Shown here: positions 8,981 to 18,578 of the stretch, one piece after another
How positions within the stretch are numbered: position 1 is the stretch's first letter
Layout: every line of letters begins with the position of its first letter
Notes under the pieces: generated by a model
What the model saw: only the letters and a program-made list of their open reading frames with translations
What the model was told of the DNA's origin: nothing
Database searches by the model: none
Assembly (NCBI GenBank): GCA_937995515.1
Contig: CALKJZ010000014.1
Location: 169,039 to 233,038 of the forward strand
Source of the DNA: an uncultured Sphingomonadaceae bacterium
GTDB lineage: Bacteria; Pseudomonadota; Alphaproteobacteria; Sphingomonadales; Sphingomonadaceae
DNA length: 64,000 nucleotides
Reading direction: 5' to 3'
Translations under genes and position numbers: made by a program

Positions 8981-10313
8981 TCCGCGCGTGCACGTCGGCG
9001 GTGATCGGCCACCCGCGCGCGAGGGCCGCCGCAGCCAGGCCGAGCACGATGGGCGGGGCGACAAAGAGGAACAGGAGGCCGGAGAGAGCCTCCGGCCCGT
9101 TGGCTGCGCCCGGCGCGGGATCGAAGCCGAACAGGCCAAGGAGCGGGTAGGTGAGCCCGACCGGGATGGCATAGCCGAGCTTGGCGGTTGCCGTGAGCAG
9201 CGCGTAGCTGAGACCGGTTGTCTCGGTGATGCCCGCACCACCCTCCATCTGCTGGTCGAGCGTCTGGGCATCGACGAGATCGGCAAGCATTGCCCGCAGC
9301 AGGAAGGTGGGCGCGGCAAAGGGAATGCCAGCCACCACCATGCCGGCTGCCATCAGCGGATAATGGGCGGCCGGAATGGCGACGACGCCGAGCTGGGCGA
9401 GGCCGATCCAGAGCGCCGAGAGGGCCGCCGCCCGATGCTTGCCCAGCCGCTGTGCCAGCCGGATCCACAGCGGCGCAGCCGCGAGCCCGGCAACGAAGTA
9501 GAACAGGAGGAGGCTCGAGGCCTCGCCGGCGGTGAAGCCGCGTGCGGCGGTGAAGAAGAACAGGAACAGCGCGCCCACCATGCCCGGCACCACGGCCAGC
9601 AGCAGGTCCACCGCCAGCAGGCGGACCATCCGCCGGTCGGCCAGCACGCGCGGCACGTCGGCAAACCGCACCCGCTCGGTCGAGACGGCCGCGCGGCCTT
9701 CGGGCACCACAAGGGCGGCCGGCACGATGGTGAGCGGCAGCGCGACGACCACGGCAAGCCCCATGGCGTGGACGGCAGCCGACGGCCCGGCGCCGGGGGC
9801 CAGCCAGCCGACCAGCGGGGGCACGAACAGGATGAGGATTGTGCCCACCACGTTCATTGCCGTCCACCAGCCGAAGATCCGCGCGCGCTCCCCATAGTCG
9901 GACGACAGGCGCGCGCCCCAGCTGGTCTGCGAGAGATAGACGCATGAAAACCCGAAGTAGAAGAGCATGAGCGCAAGGAACGCCTGCGTCGCCGAGACAC
10001 CGGGAGGCGCGAAGAAGATCGCGGCGACACCGGCCATCATCACCAGCCCGCCGCCGAGCAGCCACGGGCGGAACTGGCCGATCCGCGTGCGGCTGTTGTC
10101 CATCAGCGCGCCGAGCAGCGGATCGAGGGGCATATCGAGCAGGCGCACGATGGCGAACAGGAAGCCGACGGTGGCCAGCGGCAGACCGAGGGTGCCAGCA
10201 TAATGCGGGGGCAGGTAGACGACGAGCGGCAGCCCGACGGCGGCGGCCGGGAGGCAGGGCCCGCACCAGGCGAAAAGCGTCGTCGTGCGCACCCTGTGGC
10301 CTGCGGGCTGCAT
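8892..10313 (-). CDS. MFS transporter, GPH/MelB-like (MFS_2) type
   Basis: Integral membrane permease of 473 residues with about twelve hydrophobic helices. The loop RLLDMPLDPLLGALMDNSRT, near residue 60, is typical of the glycoside-pentoside-hexuronide:cation symporter group. The substrate is unknown; sugars or oligosaccharides are the family precedent. The ATG at 10313 gives a start just before the first helix, and the frame runs much further upstream only because it is antisense to the flippase gene. The intergenic space to the divergent flippase is 69 bases. The 3' end runs 89 bases into the M16 gene on the opposite strand. Confidence 0.85.
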   Translation of the reverse strand: MQPAGHRVRTTTLFAWCGPCLPAAAVGLPLVVYLPPHYAGTLGLPLATVGFLFAIVRLLDMPLDPLLGALMDNSRTRIGQFRPWLLGGGLVMMAGVAAIFFAPPGVSATQAFLALMLFYFGFSCVYLSQTSWGARLSSDYGERARIFGWWTAMNVVGTILILFVPPLVGWLAPGAGPSAAVHAMGLAVVVALPLTIVPAALVVPEGRAAVSTERVRFADVPRVLADRRMVRLLAVDLLLAVVPGMVGALFLFFFTAARGFTAGEASSLLLFYFVAGLAAAPLWIRLAQRLGKHRAAALSALWIGLAQLGVVAIPAAHYPLMAAGMVVAGIPFAAPTFLLRAMLADLVDAQTLDQQMEGGAGITETTGLSYALLTATAKLGYAIPVGLTYPLLGLFGFDPAPGAANGPEALSGLLFLFVAPPIVLGLAAAALARGWPITADVHARIISELAASAPRPLPESAPDSAPRGEARAI

Positions 10314-10382
10314 GGCATTCGAGACTGCCAGAGCCGGGCGGCTCTGGCCAGCGCTTTGCGCCTCGGCTAGCCCCTCGCCGCC

Positions 10383-11855
10383 ATGGCCGCGCCGCCCACC
10401 GATACCAGCGCCCTTGCCCGCGGCGGACGGCACAATGTGCTCGGCTATGTCCTGCGGCTGGGGGCGCGCATCCCCTTCCTGTTCATCGCCGGCCGCCTTT
10501 ACGGAGCCGAGGAGCTTGGCCGCTTTGCCTATGCCGTTGCAATCGTCGAGTTTGCAGCGGCGCTTGCCATGCTTGGCCTCAAACGCGGGCTGGCGGCGGC
10601 GCTCGCCAACAACCGCCAGCGGCCCGAGACGCACATCGTCATGGACGGTCTCCTGCTCGTGCTGCTTGCAGGCGGTGCCGTCGCAGCGCTGCTGGTGGCG
10701 CTGCCGGTCCTCCTGTTTCCCGATGGGCCCATCACGCCGGCCATGCGGCTCCTGCCGCTCGTCATCCTGTTCATCGTCACCTCCGACCTCACCCTGACAG
10801 CGCTCGCCTTCCGCCACCGGATCGACGCGCAGGTGCGCGCGCGCGCGATCATCGAGCCCTGGGTGCTCACGCTTGCGGCCACGGGGATCGCGTTCACGGC
10901 CTGGGCCTCGAACGGGCTGATGATTGCCTATGCGGTGTCGCTGGCCGCAGCGGCGCTTGCCTCCGTCGGGCCCTGCGTGCGGCAGTTCGGACTGCCCACT
11001 GGCTGGCGCCCATCGGCTGCGCGGCTCCTCGCCCTTGCGCGGGCCAATCTGCCGCTTGCCGGCGCGGATGCGATCGAATGGTCGATCCGGCGTGTCGATG
11101 TGGTGATCCTCGGCCGGCTGGCGCCAGCCGAGGTCGTGGGCATCTACTATGTCGCGCAGCAGGTCGCCTCGCTGGCGGGCCGCCTGCGCTCCTCCTTCGA
11201 TCCGATCCTGGCGCCGATGCTCTCCATGGCGATGGCTCAGGGCCGCCGGAGCGATGCCGCGCACGACATTTCGCAGGTCGGCTTCTGGGTGATGAGCGTG
11301 CAGTTTCCCGTCGTCCTTGCGCTCGGGCTCACGGCCGAGGGCACGATGGGCCTGTTCGGCCCGGAGTTCGCAGCCGGCGCCGCCGTGCTTGCCCTTCTGC
11401 TGGTGGCAGAACTGCTGGGCACGCCCGGGGCGGTTACCGAGACGGGCCTCGTCTATTCCCGCCCGCGCGAGAACCTTGTGCTTTCGGCAGTGGCGATCGG
11501 TCTGGTGGCGGTGGTGGCCTGGCTTGCCGTGCCCCGCCTTGGCGGCGCAGGGGCCGCACTCGGCCTGCTGGTCGCCCTCGGCTTCGCCTCGCTGGGACGC
11601 GCCCGGCTTCTTGCCCGCGCGCTCGGCCAGCCGGCGCCGGTGTGGCGCTGGTCGCTCATCGGAGCCGCGGCACCGGCAGCCGGCGTGGGCCTTGCCGCGC
11701 GGCAGCTTCCCGAACTGTGGATGATGGCACTGGGGATCCCGGCCATCCTCCTCGCTTATGGAGTGGTGATCTGGCGGTTCGGCTATAGGCAGGCGGACCG
11801 GATGCTGTTTCAGGCCGCACGCGCGCGGCAGAAGACCATGGAGGAGGGACAATGA
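10383..11855 (+). CDS. Wzx-like polysaccharide/lipopolysaccharide flippase
   Basis: A 490-residue membrane protein with about twelve to fourteen helices in the pattern of the MATE-like polysaccharide transporter superfamily. It has the N-terminal YVLRLGARIPFLFIAGRLYG segment, where these proteins bind the lipid-linked glycan path. It probably moves undecaprenyl-linked glycan across the inner membrane. There are no polymerase or O-unit genes next to it, so the glycan is unknown. It overlaps the oxidoreductase gene by four bases (ATGA). Confidence 0.85.
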   Translation: MAAPPTDTSALARGGRHNVLGYVLRLGARIPFLFIAGRLYGAEELGRFAYAVAIVEFAAALAMLGLKRGLAAALANNRQRPETHIVMDGLLLVLLAGGAVAALLVALPVLLFPDGPITPAMRLLPLVILFIVTSDLTLTALAFRHRIDAQVRARAIIEPWVLTLAATGIAFTAWASNGLMIAYAVSLAAAALASVGPCVRQFGLPTGWRPSAARLLALARANLPLAGADAIEWSIRRVDVVILGRLAPAEVVGIYYVAQQVASLAGRLRSSFDPILAPMLSMAMAQGRRSDAAHDISQVGFWVMSVQFPVVLALGLTAEGTMGLFGPEFAAGAAVLALLLVAELLGTPGAVTETGLVYSRPRENLVLSAVAIGLVAVVAWLAVPRLGGAGAALGLLVALGFASLGRARLLARALGQPAPVWRWSLIGAAAPAAGVGLAARQLPELWMMALGIPAILLAYGVVIWRFGYRQADRMLFQAARARQKTMEEGQ

Positions 11856-12850
11856 CCATGAACCGGACGGTCCGGCTTGCAAGGCGGCCGCAGGGCCTGC
11901 CCCCGGCCGACACATGGGCGATCGCCGATGAGCCGGTGCCGCAGCCGGGCGAGGGCGAGGTGCTGGTCAGGGTGAAGGCGATCTCGCTCGACCCGGCCAT
12001 GCGCGGCTGGATCAACGAGGGGCGGAGCTACATCCCGCCGGTTGCGATCGGCGAGGTGATGCGCGCGGGCGCCGTGGGCGAGGTGGCGGAAAGCCGGCAC
12101 CCCGATTTTGCGCCCGGTGATGCGGTTGCCGGCGGCTTTGGCGTGCAGCGTTTTGCCGTGGCACGGGCGTTGGATCTCGAGCGGATCGACCTTCGCGTGG
12201 CCGACTGGCCGACCTGGCTCGGCGTGCTCGGAATGCCCGGCATGACCGCCTATTTCGGCCTCCTCGACGTGGGCGCGCTGAAGGACGGCGAGACGGTGGT
12301 GGTGAGCGCGGCAGCAGGCGCGGTCGGTGGGCTGGTCGGCCAGATTGCGAAAATCCACGGTTGCCGGGTGGTGGGCATCGCCGGCGGGCCGGACAAGTGC
12401 CGCCATGTCGTGGAGACCCTGGGCTTCGATGCCTGCATCGACTATCGAAAGGGCGATCTCGTGCGGCGGCTCGCAGCAGCCGTGCCCGACGGCCTCGACA
12501 TTTATTTCGACAACGTGGGCGGCGAGACGCTCGAGGCGGCGATCAGCCTGCTGCGCCGGGGTGCGCGCGTGGTGATCTGCGGCGCGATCTCGGGCTACAA
12601 TGATTTCACCAAGATCACGGGCCCGCGCAACTATCTGAACCTGCTGGTGCAGCGCGCGCGCATGGAGGGGTTCATCGTGTTCGACTATGCCGGGCGCTAC
12701 CCGGAGGCGAAGCGCCAGATCGCCGAATGGCTGCGCGCGGGCCGGGTGACGGCGAAGGAGGATGTGCAGCACGGGATCGACCGCTTTCCCGAGGTGCTGA
12801 ACATGCTCTACACGTCGAGGAACTTCGGCAAGCTGGTGCTGGTGCCCTAG
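11852..12850 (+). CDS. NADP-dependent medium-chain oxidoreductase (prostaglandin-reductase/CurA-like)
   Basis: Zinc-free member of the medium-chain dehydrogenase/reductase family, 332 residues. It has the N-terminal oxidoreductase domain, the hallmark [15 protein letters not shown] around 127-141, and the nucleotide-binding [33 protein letters not shown] follows in the Rossmann domain. Relatives reduce alpha,beta-unsaturated ketones, aldehydes or quinones with NADPH. A strong GAGGAGGG site precedes two possible ATGs (11852, 11858). Its pairing with a flippase is not explained by function. Confidence 0.88.
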   Translation: MTMNRTVRLARRPQGLPPADTWAIADEPVPQPGEGEVLVRVKAISLDPAMRGWINEGRSYIPPVAIGEVMRAGAVGEVAESRHPDFAPGDAVAGGFGVQRFAVARALDLERIDLRVADWPTWLGVLGMPGMTAYFGLLDVGALKDGETVVVSAAAGAVGGLVGQIAKIHGCRVVGIAGGPDKCRHVVETLGFDACIDYRKGDLVRRLAAAVPDGLDIYFDNVGGETLEAAISLLRRGARVVICGAISGYNDFTKITGPRNYLNLLVQRARMEGFIVFDYAGRYPEAKRQIAEWLRAGRVTAKEDVQHGIDRFPEVLNMLYTSRNFGKLVLVP

Positions 12851-12975
12851 GCCCGCCCCAGCCGCCCCGGATACCGCGCCGGGGCAGGGGCTTCCACGAA
12901 CGGCCCCGGCTTCCTACATGGCCGAAAGACATCCGCGGCCGCATTGGGCGACCGCGCGCAGGATCCTGGCCTTTC

Positions 12976-13521
12976 GTGACGACATCGGGCAATCAGTGGC
13001 ACGGCACCACCATCCTTTCGGTGCGCAAGGGCGGCGAGGTGGTGGTCGCAGGCGACGGCCAGGTGAGCCTCGGCCAGACGGTCATCAAGCCCAATGCCCG
13101 CAAGGTGCGCCGCATCGGTGCCGGCGATGGCGTGATCGGCGGCTTTGCCGGCTCGACGGCTGATGCCTTCACCCTCTTCGAGCGGCTCGAGGCCAAGCTC
13201 GAGCGCCATTCCGGCCAGCTTACCCGTGCGGCGGTGGAGCTGGCGCGCGACTGGCGGCAGGACCGCTACCTGCGCCGGCTGGAAGCGATGATGATCGTTG
13301 CCGACCGCACGGCGACCCTGATCGTCACCGGCATGGGCGACGTGCTGGAGCCGAACGACGGGATCGCGGCGATCGGCTCGGGCGGCAACTATGCGCTTGC
13401 CGCCGCGCGCGCGCTGGCCGATTCCGGCCACGATGCCGAAACCATCGCCCGCCGTGCCATGGCGATCGCGGCCGAGATCTGTGTCTATACCAACGCCCAT
13501 CTGACGGTGGAAAAGCTGTGA
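12976..13521 (+). CDS. hslV: HslV, ATP-dependent protease proteolytic subunit
   Basis: Threonine protease subunit of the HslVU (ClpQY) complex. The mature active-site threonine follows WHG in [13 protein letters not shown], so Thr11 becomes residue 1 after processing. [20 protein letters not shown] and the C-terminal [18 protein letters not shown] are diagnostic. The start chosen is GTG at 12976, which gives 181 residues, the usual HslV length. The open frame continues far upstream without coding character, and the ribosome binding site is weak (AGGA near 12960). The gene ends in a GTGA overlap with hslU. Confidence 0.95.
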   Translation: MTTSGNQWHGTTILSVRKGGEVVVAGDGQVSLGQTVIKPNARKVRRIGAGDGVIGGFAGSTADAFTLFERLEAKLERHSGQLTRAAVELARDWRQDRYLRRLEAMMIVADRTATLIVTGMGDVLEPNDGIAAIGSGGNYALAAARALADSGHDAETIARRAMAIAAEICVYTNAHLTVEKL

Positions 13522-14858
13522 ACATCCTGCCTGAGGCATCGGCCTTCGAGGCGCCGCAGGCGCTCACCCCCAGGGCCATCGTGGCCGCGCTCGACCGCCA
13601 CATCGTCGGGCAGGCCGAGGCAAAGAAGGCGGTTGCCGTCGCGCTCCGCAACCGCTGGCGGCGCCAGCAGCTCGATCCCGATCTCCGCGAGGAGGTCACG
13701 CCCAAGAACATCCTGATGATCGGGCCGACGGGGTGCGGCAAGACCGAGATCGCCCGCCGGCTGGCGAGGCTGGCCGATGCCCCCTTCATCAAGGTGGAGG
13801 CGACCAAGTTCACCGAGGTCGGCTATGTGGGCCGCGACGTGGATTCGATCATCCGCGACCTTGTCGAGGATGCGATCCGGATCGTGCGCGAGAACCGACG
13901 CGCCACCGTGCGCGAGGCCGCCGAGGCGGCCGCCATGGACCGCCTGCTCGATGCGCTGGTGGGCAAGGATGCCTCTGAGGCGACCCGGCTCGCCTTCCGC
14001 GACCGGGTGCGCGACGGCTCGCTTGCGTCCCGCGAGGTGGAGATCGAGGTGGAGGACTCAGGCGGCGGCCTGCCGTTCGAAATCCCCGGCATGCCGCCCG
14101 GCTCGGTGGGCATGATCAGCCTGTCCGACATCATGGGCAAGCTGGCCCCCCGGCGCACCAAGCGGCGCAAGATGCCGGTTCCGGCCGCGCTCGAGCTCCT
14201 CGTCGCCGAGGAAAGCGACCGGCGGCTCGACGACGAGGAGATCACCCGCGAGGCGGTGCGCGCGGCCGAAGCCAATGGGATCGTGTTTCTCGACGAGGTC
14301 GACAAGATCGCGGTCTCCGACATCCGCGGCGGCTCCGTCTCGCGCGAGGGCGTCCAGCGCGACCTCCTGCCGCTGATCGAGGGGACGACGGTTGCCACCA
14401 AATATGGGCCGGTGAAGACGGACCACATTCTCTTCATCGCCTCGGGGGCTTTCCATGTCGCCAAGCCCTCCGACCTGCTGCCCGAACTCCAGGGGCGCCT
14501 GCCGATCCGCGTGGAGCTCAAGGGCCTGACCGCCGAGGATTTCCGCCGGATCCTGACCGAGACCGAGGCCTCGCTCACCCGGCAATATGCCGCGCTTCTG
14601 GCGACGGAAAATGTCGCCCTGTCCTTCACCGACGACGGGATCGAGGCCATTGCGCGCTTTGCGGCGCTGGTGAACGAGCAGGTGGAGAACATCGGCGCGC
14701 GGCGGCTTTCGACCATCATGGAAAAGTTGCTCGAGGACTGGAGCTTCGAGGCCTCCGACATGGCGCCGGGGACGGCGCTGACAGTCGATGCCGCCCATGT
14801 CGAGCGGCAGCTGGCCGACATTGCCCGCAACACCGACCTGTCGAAGTTCATCCTCTAG
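13518..14858 (+). CDS. hslU: HslU, ATPase subunit of the HslVU protease
   Basis: AAA+ unfoldase of 446 residues that feeds substrates into HslV. Visible are the N-domain sequence [20 protein letters not shown], Walker [10 protein letters not shown] (about 72-80), the pore GYVGRD loop, the I domain (about 110-240), Walker [12 protein letters not shown] and the sensor region. The C-terminus DLSKFIL ends in the hydrophobic tail that docks into HslV. GTG start overlapping the hslV stop by four bases, so translation is coupled. Confidence 0.97.
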   Translation: MNILPEASAFEAPQALTPRAIVAALDRHIVGQAEAKKAVAVALRNRWRRQQLDPDLREEVTPKNILMIGPTGCGKTEIARRLARLADAPFIKVEATKFTEVGYVGRDVDSIIRDLVEDAIRIVRENRRATVREAAEAAAMDRLLDALVGKDASEATRLAFRDRVRDGSLASREVEIEVEDSGGGLPFEIPGMPPGSVGMISLSDIMGKLAPRRTKRRKMPVPAALELLVAEESDRRLDDEEITREAVRAAEANGIVFLDEVDKIAVSDIRGGSVSREGVQRDLLPLIEGTTVATKYGPVKTDHILFIASGAFHVAKPSDLLPELQGRLPIRVELKGLTAEDFRRILTETEASLTRQYAALLATENVALSFTDDGIEAIARFAALVNEQVENIGARRLSTIMEKLLEDWSFEASDMAPGTALTVDAAHVERQLADIARNTDLSKFIL

Positions 14859-14876
14859 CCGCACCCCGGCCTCGGG

Positions 14877-15755
14877 CTATTCGGCCGCAAGCGGCAGGTC
14901 GCCCCCTGCATCGCCGGCCAGCAGCGACAGCATCGCCTGCGCCGTCCTGGCAAAAGCCCCGAGCACCTCGGCCAGCAGGCCGGCGAGAGGTCCGAAGTCC
15001 GGCCCCGGCTCGAGGGTTGCCGGGTTCATGTAGAGCCCGCGGTCGATTTCCAGCTGCAGCACGTGGAGGCCCGCGGCCGGGGCGGCGTGCCGCCGTGTGG
15101 TGTGGCCGCCCGCATAGGGCTGGTTGCGGGCCACCCGCAGCCCGCGGGCGGCAAACAGGCCAAGGAGCGAGTCGACGAGCGGGCCGGCCGCGCTGCGGCC
15201 ATGGAGATCGCCGATCACGATCTGTGCCGGCGGCCCTGCGAGCGCGGGCAGGCCGGGCATCGAGTGGCAGTCGACCAGCACGGCCGCACCGTGGGCGGCG
15301 CGGATGGCGCGAAGCCGCCGGGCCAGCTCGGCATGATAGGGGCGGTGCACGCGCGAAAGGCGCATCGGGGCCTCGGCCGGATCGAGAAGGTCGCGGTAGA
15401 TCGGCCTGTCGGGCGCAATCATGCGCGGGATCACGCCATAGCCCGCGCGCACCCGGTCCGTCAGCCGGATGGGCAGGTCGATCGGCCCATCGAACATCGT
15501 CCGGTCGAGCTCGGTCTCGGCGCGGTTGAGGTCGAGATAGCTGCGTGCGAACCGGGCGGCCACGAGCGGCAGGCCCGCCTGTGCCGCCGGCCCGAGCAGC
15601 GCGTCGACATGCGCATCCTCGAACTGGCGCAGCTCGGCCCTCGAAAGCCTGGCGCCTGCAAGAAACGCAGCCGGCATGTGCGTGCCGCTGTGCGGCGAGG
15701 CGAGAAGCACCGGATAGCCGGCTGCAGCCGGGCCCGAGGCGACCCAGGGGGTCAT
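14877..15755 (-). CDS. N-formylglutamate amidohydrolase family protein
   Basis: A 292-residue hydrolase of the N-formylglutamate amidohydrolase family. Motifs include LLASPHSGTHMP near the N-terminus, a conserved EDAHVD, the RVHRPYH stretch, VLVDCHSMP with a likely metal-binding Asp-Cys-His, and QLEIDRGLYM near the C-terminus. No other histidine-degradation gene is nearby, so the substrate may differ from formylglutamate. ATG at 15755 overlaps the stop of the photolyase-like gene by four bases; it is the last gene of the long minus-strand run that starts at the suf regulator. Confidence 0.85.
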   Translation of the reverse strand: MTPWVASGPAAAGYPVLLASPHSGTHMPAAFLAGARLSRAELRQFEDAHVDALLGPAAQAGLPLVAARFARSYLDLNRAETELDRTMFDGPIDLPIRLTDRVRAGYGVIPRMIAPDRPIYRDLLDPAEAPMRLSRVHRPYHAELARRLRAIRAAHGAAVLVDCHSMPGLPALAGPPAQIVIGDLHGRSAAGPLVDSLLGLFAARGLRVARNQPYAGGHTTRRHAAPAAGLHVLQLEIDRGLYMNPATLEPGPDFGPLAGLLAEVLGAFARTAQAMLSLLAGDAGGDLPLAAE

Positions 15756-16945
15756 GCCACGAGCCGTGCGATCTGCGGGCGGAAGGCGAAGAAGCCCTTG
15801 CGCGCGTGCGGCCACGCGGCCCTGTCCCACTGCCGCATCACCGGCACGAGCGCGATGCCGGCCTCAGCGAGCGCGCGTGCTGCGGTGGCCACCCGGTCTG
15901 CCACGGGCCCCACGGGCGCATGCGGCGTCACCACCTGGCGCAGCCGGCTGGCGGTGGCCCATGCGACGAGCCCAGCCTCGACATCGGGCTCGGGAAGGCG
16001 GGTGACGGGCGCCTGCCAGTGGGCGCTGGCACGCGCGCAGGCATCTGCCAGCCCGGCATCGGCATGGGCGCGTTTCAGCGGGGCCGGATCGCCGCCGATG
16101 CCGTCCACTGCTGCAATCGCCGCAATCGGCGGCAGGCCGATCGTCTCGGGCGAAAGATCCTCGGTGGTGATCCACAGCCCGGTTGCAAGCTCCGGGTCTG
16201 GCGCCGGCGGGGCCGGCAGCGGCACCAGCGGCACCGGCGGCTCGGCCGGCAGCGGGGGTGCCTGCGTGGCGAGCGGTGCCTCCACCCGGAACCGCCCGCC
16301 CGAGACCCGCCGGATCGTCTCGGCGCTGGCGAGATAGGTCTTGCCGACGGTCTGCAGCCCGGCCACCCAGCGCCACGAGAGCGTGTTGGAGGCCGGGCAG
16401 GCATCGAGGAGGTGGCGGAAGAAGAAGGCCGCTCCCAGCTCCCAGGGCAGCCGAAGCGTGAAGATCCAGATCGAGGCGAAGCTCATGCGGGCGTGGTTGT
16501 GGAGGTAGCCCGTGGCTTCCAGCTCGCCCACCCATGCATCGAAACAGTCGATGCCGGTGCGCGAGGAGATGGCGTCGGCATAGGTTGCGGCAAGCGCGGG
16601 CTCGCGGGCGAGGCGCTGTTCGGCCTGGGCCACGCCCGACACAAAGCGCTGCCACGCCTGCGGCCGCTGCTCCAGCCATCCGCGCCAGTAGCTGCGCCAG
16701 CAGACCTCGGCGACGAACTTCTCCGAGCTGGCAAGCCCGTGCGCGGCGACCGCCGCGCGGGCGACTTCTTCCTCGGTGATGAGCCGGCGACGGATGGCGG
16801 GCGACAGTTCCGACACGGTGGTGCGGCGGCCCGGCCCCTCGTCGAGATTGCGGCGCGCGGCATAGGCCCGGCCCGCGCGCGGAACAAAGGCCGCAAGGCG
16901 GGCGCAGGCCTCGGCCCGCGTGCGCGCAAATCCGGGCTCAGCCAC
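15752..16945 (-). CDS. Photolyase/cryptochrome-type FAD-binding protein without the N-terminal antenna domain
   Basis: A 397-residue protein that begins almost directly with the helical FAD-binding half of a photolyase. Visible are RLITEEEV, SEKFVAEVCWRSYWRGWLE, TGYLHNHARMSFASIWIFTL and SNTLSWRWVAGLQTVGKTYL (about residues 50-235). The usual N-terminal alpha/beta antenna domain is absent. After a Pro-rich linker (about 250-270) comes a C-terminal region of some 130 residues ending WPHARKGFFAF, which could be a displaced alpha/beta domain. GTG start at 16945 overlaps the methyltransferase stop by eight bases. Whether it repairs DNA or acts as a light or redox sensor is unknown. Confidence 0.8.
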   Translation of the reverse strand: MAEPGFARTRAEACARLAAFVPRAGRAYAARRNLDEGPGRRTTVSELSPAIRRRLITEEEVARAAVAAHGLASSEKFVAEVCWRSYWRGWLEQRPQAWQRFVSGVAQAEQRLAREPALAATYADAISSRTGIDCFDAWVGELEATGYLHNHARMSFASIWIFTLRLPWELGAAFFFRHLLDACPASNTLSWRWVAGLQTVGKTYLASAETIRRVSGGRFRVEAPLATQAPPLPAEPPVPLVPLPAPPAPDPELATGLWITTEDLSPETIGLPPIAAIAAVDGIGGDPAPLKRAHADAGLADACARASAHWQAPVTRLPEPDVEAGLVAWATASRLRQVVTPHAPVGPVADRVATAARALAEAGIALVPVMRQWDRAAWPHARKGFFAFRPQIARLVA

Positions 16946-17636
16946 GGCGGAGAAGCGCGTCGGCCACCTGCTCGCGCGTGATGCACACCATCTGCCTCGG
17001 CGGCCAGCCCGGCTGGTAGTCGTCGAACACGGCCACCGGCGCGCGCGGCACGTTGAACGGCGGCTGGAACAGGTCGAACCAGCGGAAGCTGCCCGAGCGG
17101 ATGTCGCGGTTCTTGACCTCGGGGCCGGTGTGGATGGTGGTGAGCATGAGCGGGATGGCCGAGCGGGCGAAGTTCGCAAGGGCTGCAAACACGTCGGCAT
17201 TGGAAAGGTGAAACAGGCAGTCCCGGCACAGCCACAGTTCGGCAGCTGGCAGCGGGTCTTCCACGATGTCGAGCACCACGAAGCGGGCCTGCGGCCAGTC
17301 GGTGGCCGCGCGGGCCCTTTCCACCACCGCCGGCACGAGGTCGGCACCTATATAGGCAATGCCCATCTCCGGCAGGATGTGCCGCATCCAGTTGAGATCG
17401 CCGCACGGTGCATCGAGCAGGGTCTTCACGCCCAGCGCGCGGACGAGGGCGGGCAGCTCGCGGCGGATCGTCTCGGTTGCCGCAAGGTGCGAGCCGGGGC
17501 CCGAGACGCTTTCCGCCGCGCCCCAGAGATTGTGGTCGTGGATGCGCTGGAAGGCCTGCCGGCGGTCGGCAAAGGCAAGCAAGAGCTCCGCGCGCAGGTG
17601 CCTGAGCGACGCGCGCATGCTGGCAAGGCTTGGCAT
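16938..17636 (-). CDS. Class I SAM-dependent methyltransferase
   Basis: About 232 residues. The SAM-binding motif is LLDAPCGDLNWMRHI, followed by YIGADLVPAVVERAR and the acidic FVVLDIVEDPLP, then LWLCRDCLFHLS. This is a Rossmann methyltransferase of unassigned substrate. Several starts are possible (17636 ATG used; TTG at 17672; ATG at 17618), none with a clear ribosome binding site. It follows sufA after 84 bases on the same strand and is overlapped by the photolyase-like gene, so it may belong to the distal end of the suf transcript. Confidence 0.75.
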   Translation of the reverse strand: MPSLASMRASLRHLRAELLLAFADRRQAFQRIHDHNLWGAAESVSGPGSHLAATETIRRELPALVRALGVKTLLDAPCGDLNWMRHILPEMGIAYIGADLVPAVVERARAATDWPQARFVVLDIVEDPLPAAELWLCRDCLFHLSNADVFAALANFARSAIPLMLTTIHTGPEVKNRDIRSGSFRWFDLFQPPFNVPRAPVAVFDDYQPGWPPRQMVCITREQVADALLRRG

Positions 17637-17720
17637 GCCACGAGGTGAAGCCGAGCGGCCGGCGCGCGTCAATGGCGCCGGTTGGCCCTGCGCCAGTGCG
17701 AGGCGCTGCGGCAGGGGCGG

Positions 17721-18086
17721 CTAGACGGTGAAGCTCTCGCCGCACCCGCAGCTGCCTTTGGCGTTGGGGTTCTCGAACACGAAGCCCGCGGAAAAATCAT
17801 CCTCCCGCCAGTCCATCACCGAGCCGATGAGATAGAGAAGCGAGGCGCCATCGACGAACAGCGTGCCCGATGGCGTGACGATCGCCTCGTCGCCCGGCCT
17901 TGGCTCGGTTGCGTAGTCGAGCGCGTAGGCAAGGCCCGAGCATCCGCGCCGCGGGGTTGAAAGCCGCACGCCGGCGACCGGGCCGGGGGCGCTTGCCAGC
18001 AGCTGCGCGATCCGTGCCTCGGCTGCCGGCGTGAGGGTGATCGCCGCCGGGCGCGGGCGCGCGCGGGCCAGGGTTTCGCTCGTCAT
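17721..18086 (-). CDS. sufA: SufA, A-type iron-sulfur carrier protein
   Basis: HesB/IscA family protein of 121 residues that receives nascent Fe-S clusters from the SufBCD scaffold and delivers them to targets. The three cluster-ligand cysteines are present: C49 in RRGCSGLAY and C113 and C115 in KGSCGCGESF. It has an N-terminal extension of about 14 residues rich in Ala/Arg. It lies directly downstream of sufT in the suf operon. Confidence 0.95.
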   Translation of the reverse strand: MTSETLARARPRPAAITLTPAAEARIAQLLASAPGPVAGVRLSTPRRGCSGLAYALDYATEPRPGDEAIVTPSGTLFVDGASLLYLIGSVMDWREDDFSAGFVFENPNAKGSCGCGESFTV

Positions 18087-18107
18087 CCCGTCCTCCTCTC
18101 GCCCCCG

Positions 18108-18578
18108 CTACAGCATCCCGAGCTCAAGCCGGGCCTCGTCCGACATCATCGAGGGATCCCACGGCGGATCCCAGACCAGCTGGACCTCGGCCGAGGCGAC
18201 CCCGGGCACCGCCATGGTGCGGATTTCCACTTCCGCCGGCATCGATTCGGCCACCGGGCAGTGCGGGGTGGTCAAGGTCATGGTGATGGTCACATGACCG
18301 TCCTTTATCCCTACTCCGTAGACAAGGCCGAGATCGTAGATGTTCACCGGGATTTCGGGGTCGAAGATCTCGCGCAGCGCTGCGATCACGGCGTCGCGCA
18401 GCGCCTCGTCCCCCTCGGCCGCCGGTTCCGGCTGCCGCGAGAGAAATCCTTCGAGATAGTCCCGCTGGCGCGGGGCGGCGCCGGCGGGCGGGCCGGCAAG
18501 CGGCGGCGCCTTGGGGGGCGGCTCCACGCTGTCGACGATCTCGGTCTCGAAGATGCGCTGCGATGCCTGGTCGTTCAT
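18108..18578 (-). CDS. sufT: SufT-like DUF59 (MIP18) Fe-S assembly factor
   Basis: A 156-residue protein whose C-terminal 100 residues are a MIP18/DUF59 domain with the hallmark DPEIPVNIYDLGLVY. A conserved cysteine follows in TTPHCPVAESMP. SufT proteins assist Fe-S maturation. The N-terminal 55 residues are Pro/Ala-rich and probably disordered. ATG overlaps the sufS stop by four bases. The position between sufS and sufA is the usual alphaproteobacterial order. Confidence 0.92.
   Translation of the reverse strand: MNDQASQRIFETEIVDSVEPPPKAPPLAGPPAGAAPRQRDYLEGFLSRQPEPAAEGDEALRDAVIAALREIFDPEIPVNIYDLGLVYGVGIKDGHVTITMTLTTPHCPVAESMPAEVEIRTMAVPGVASAEVQLVWDPPWDPSMMSDEARLELGML

Noticed and set aside
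15063..16337. A 424-codon + strand open frame in the amidohydrolase/photolyase region
   Set aside because: Antisense shadow of two recognised proteins with overlapping start and stop codons.
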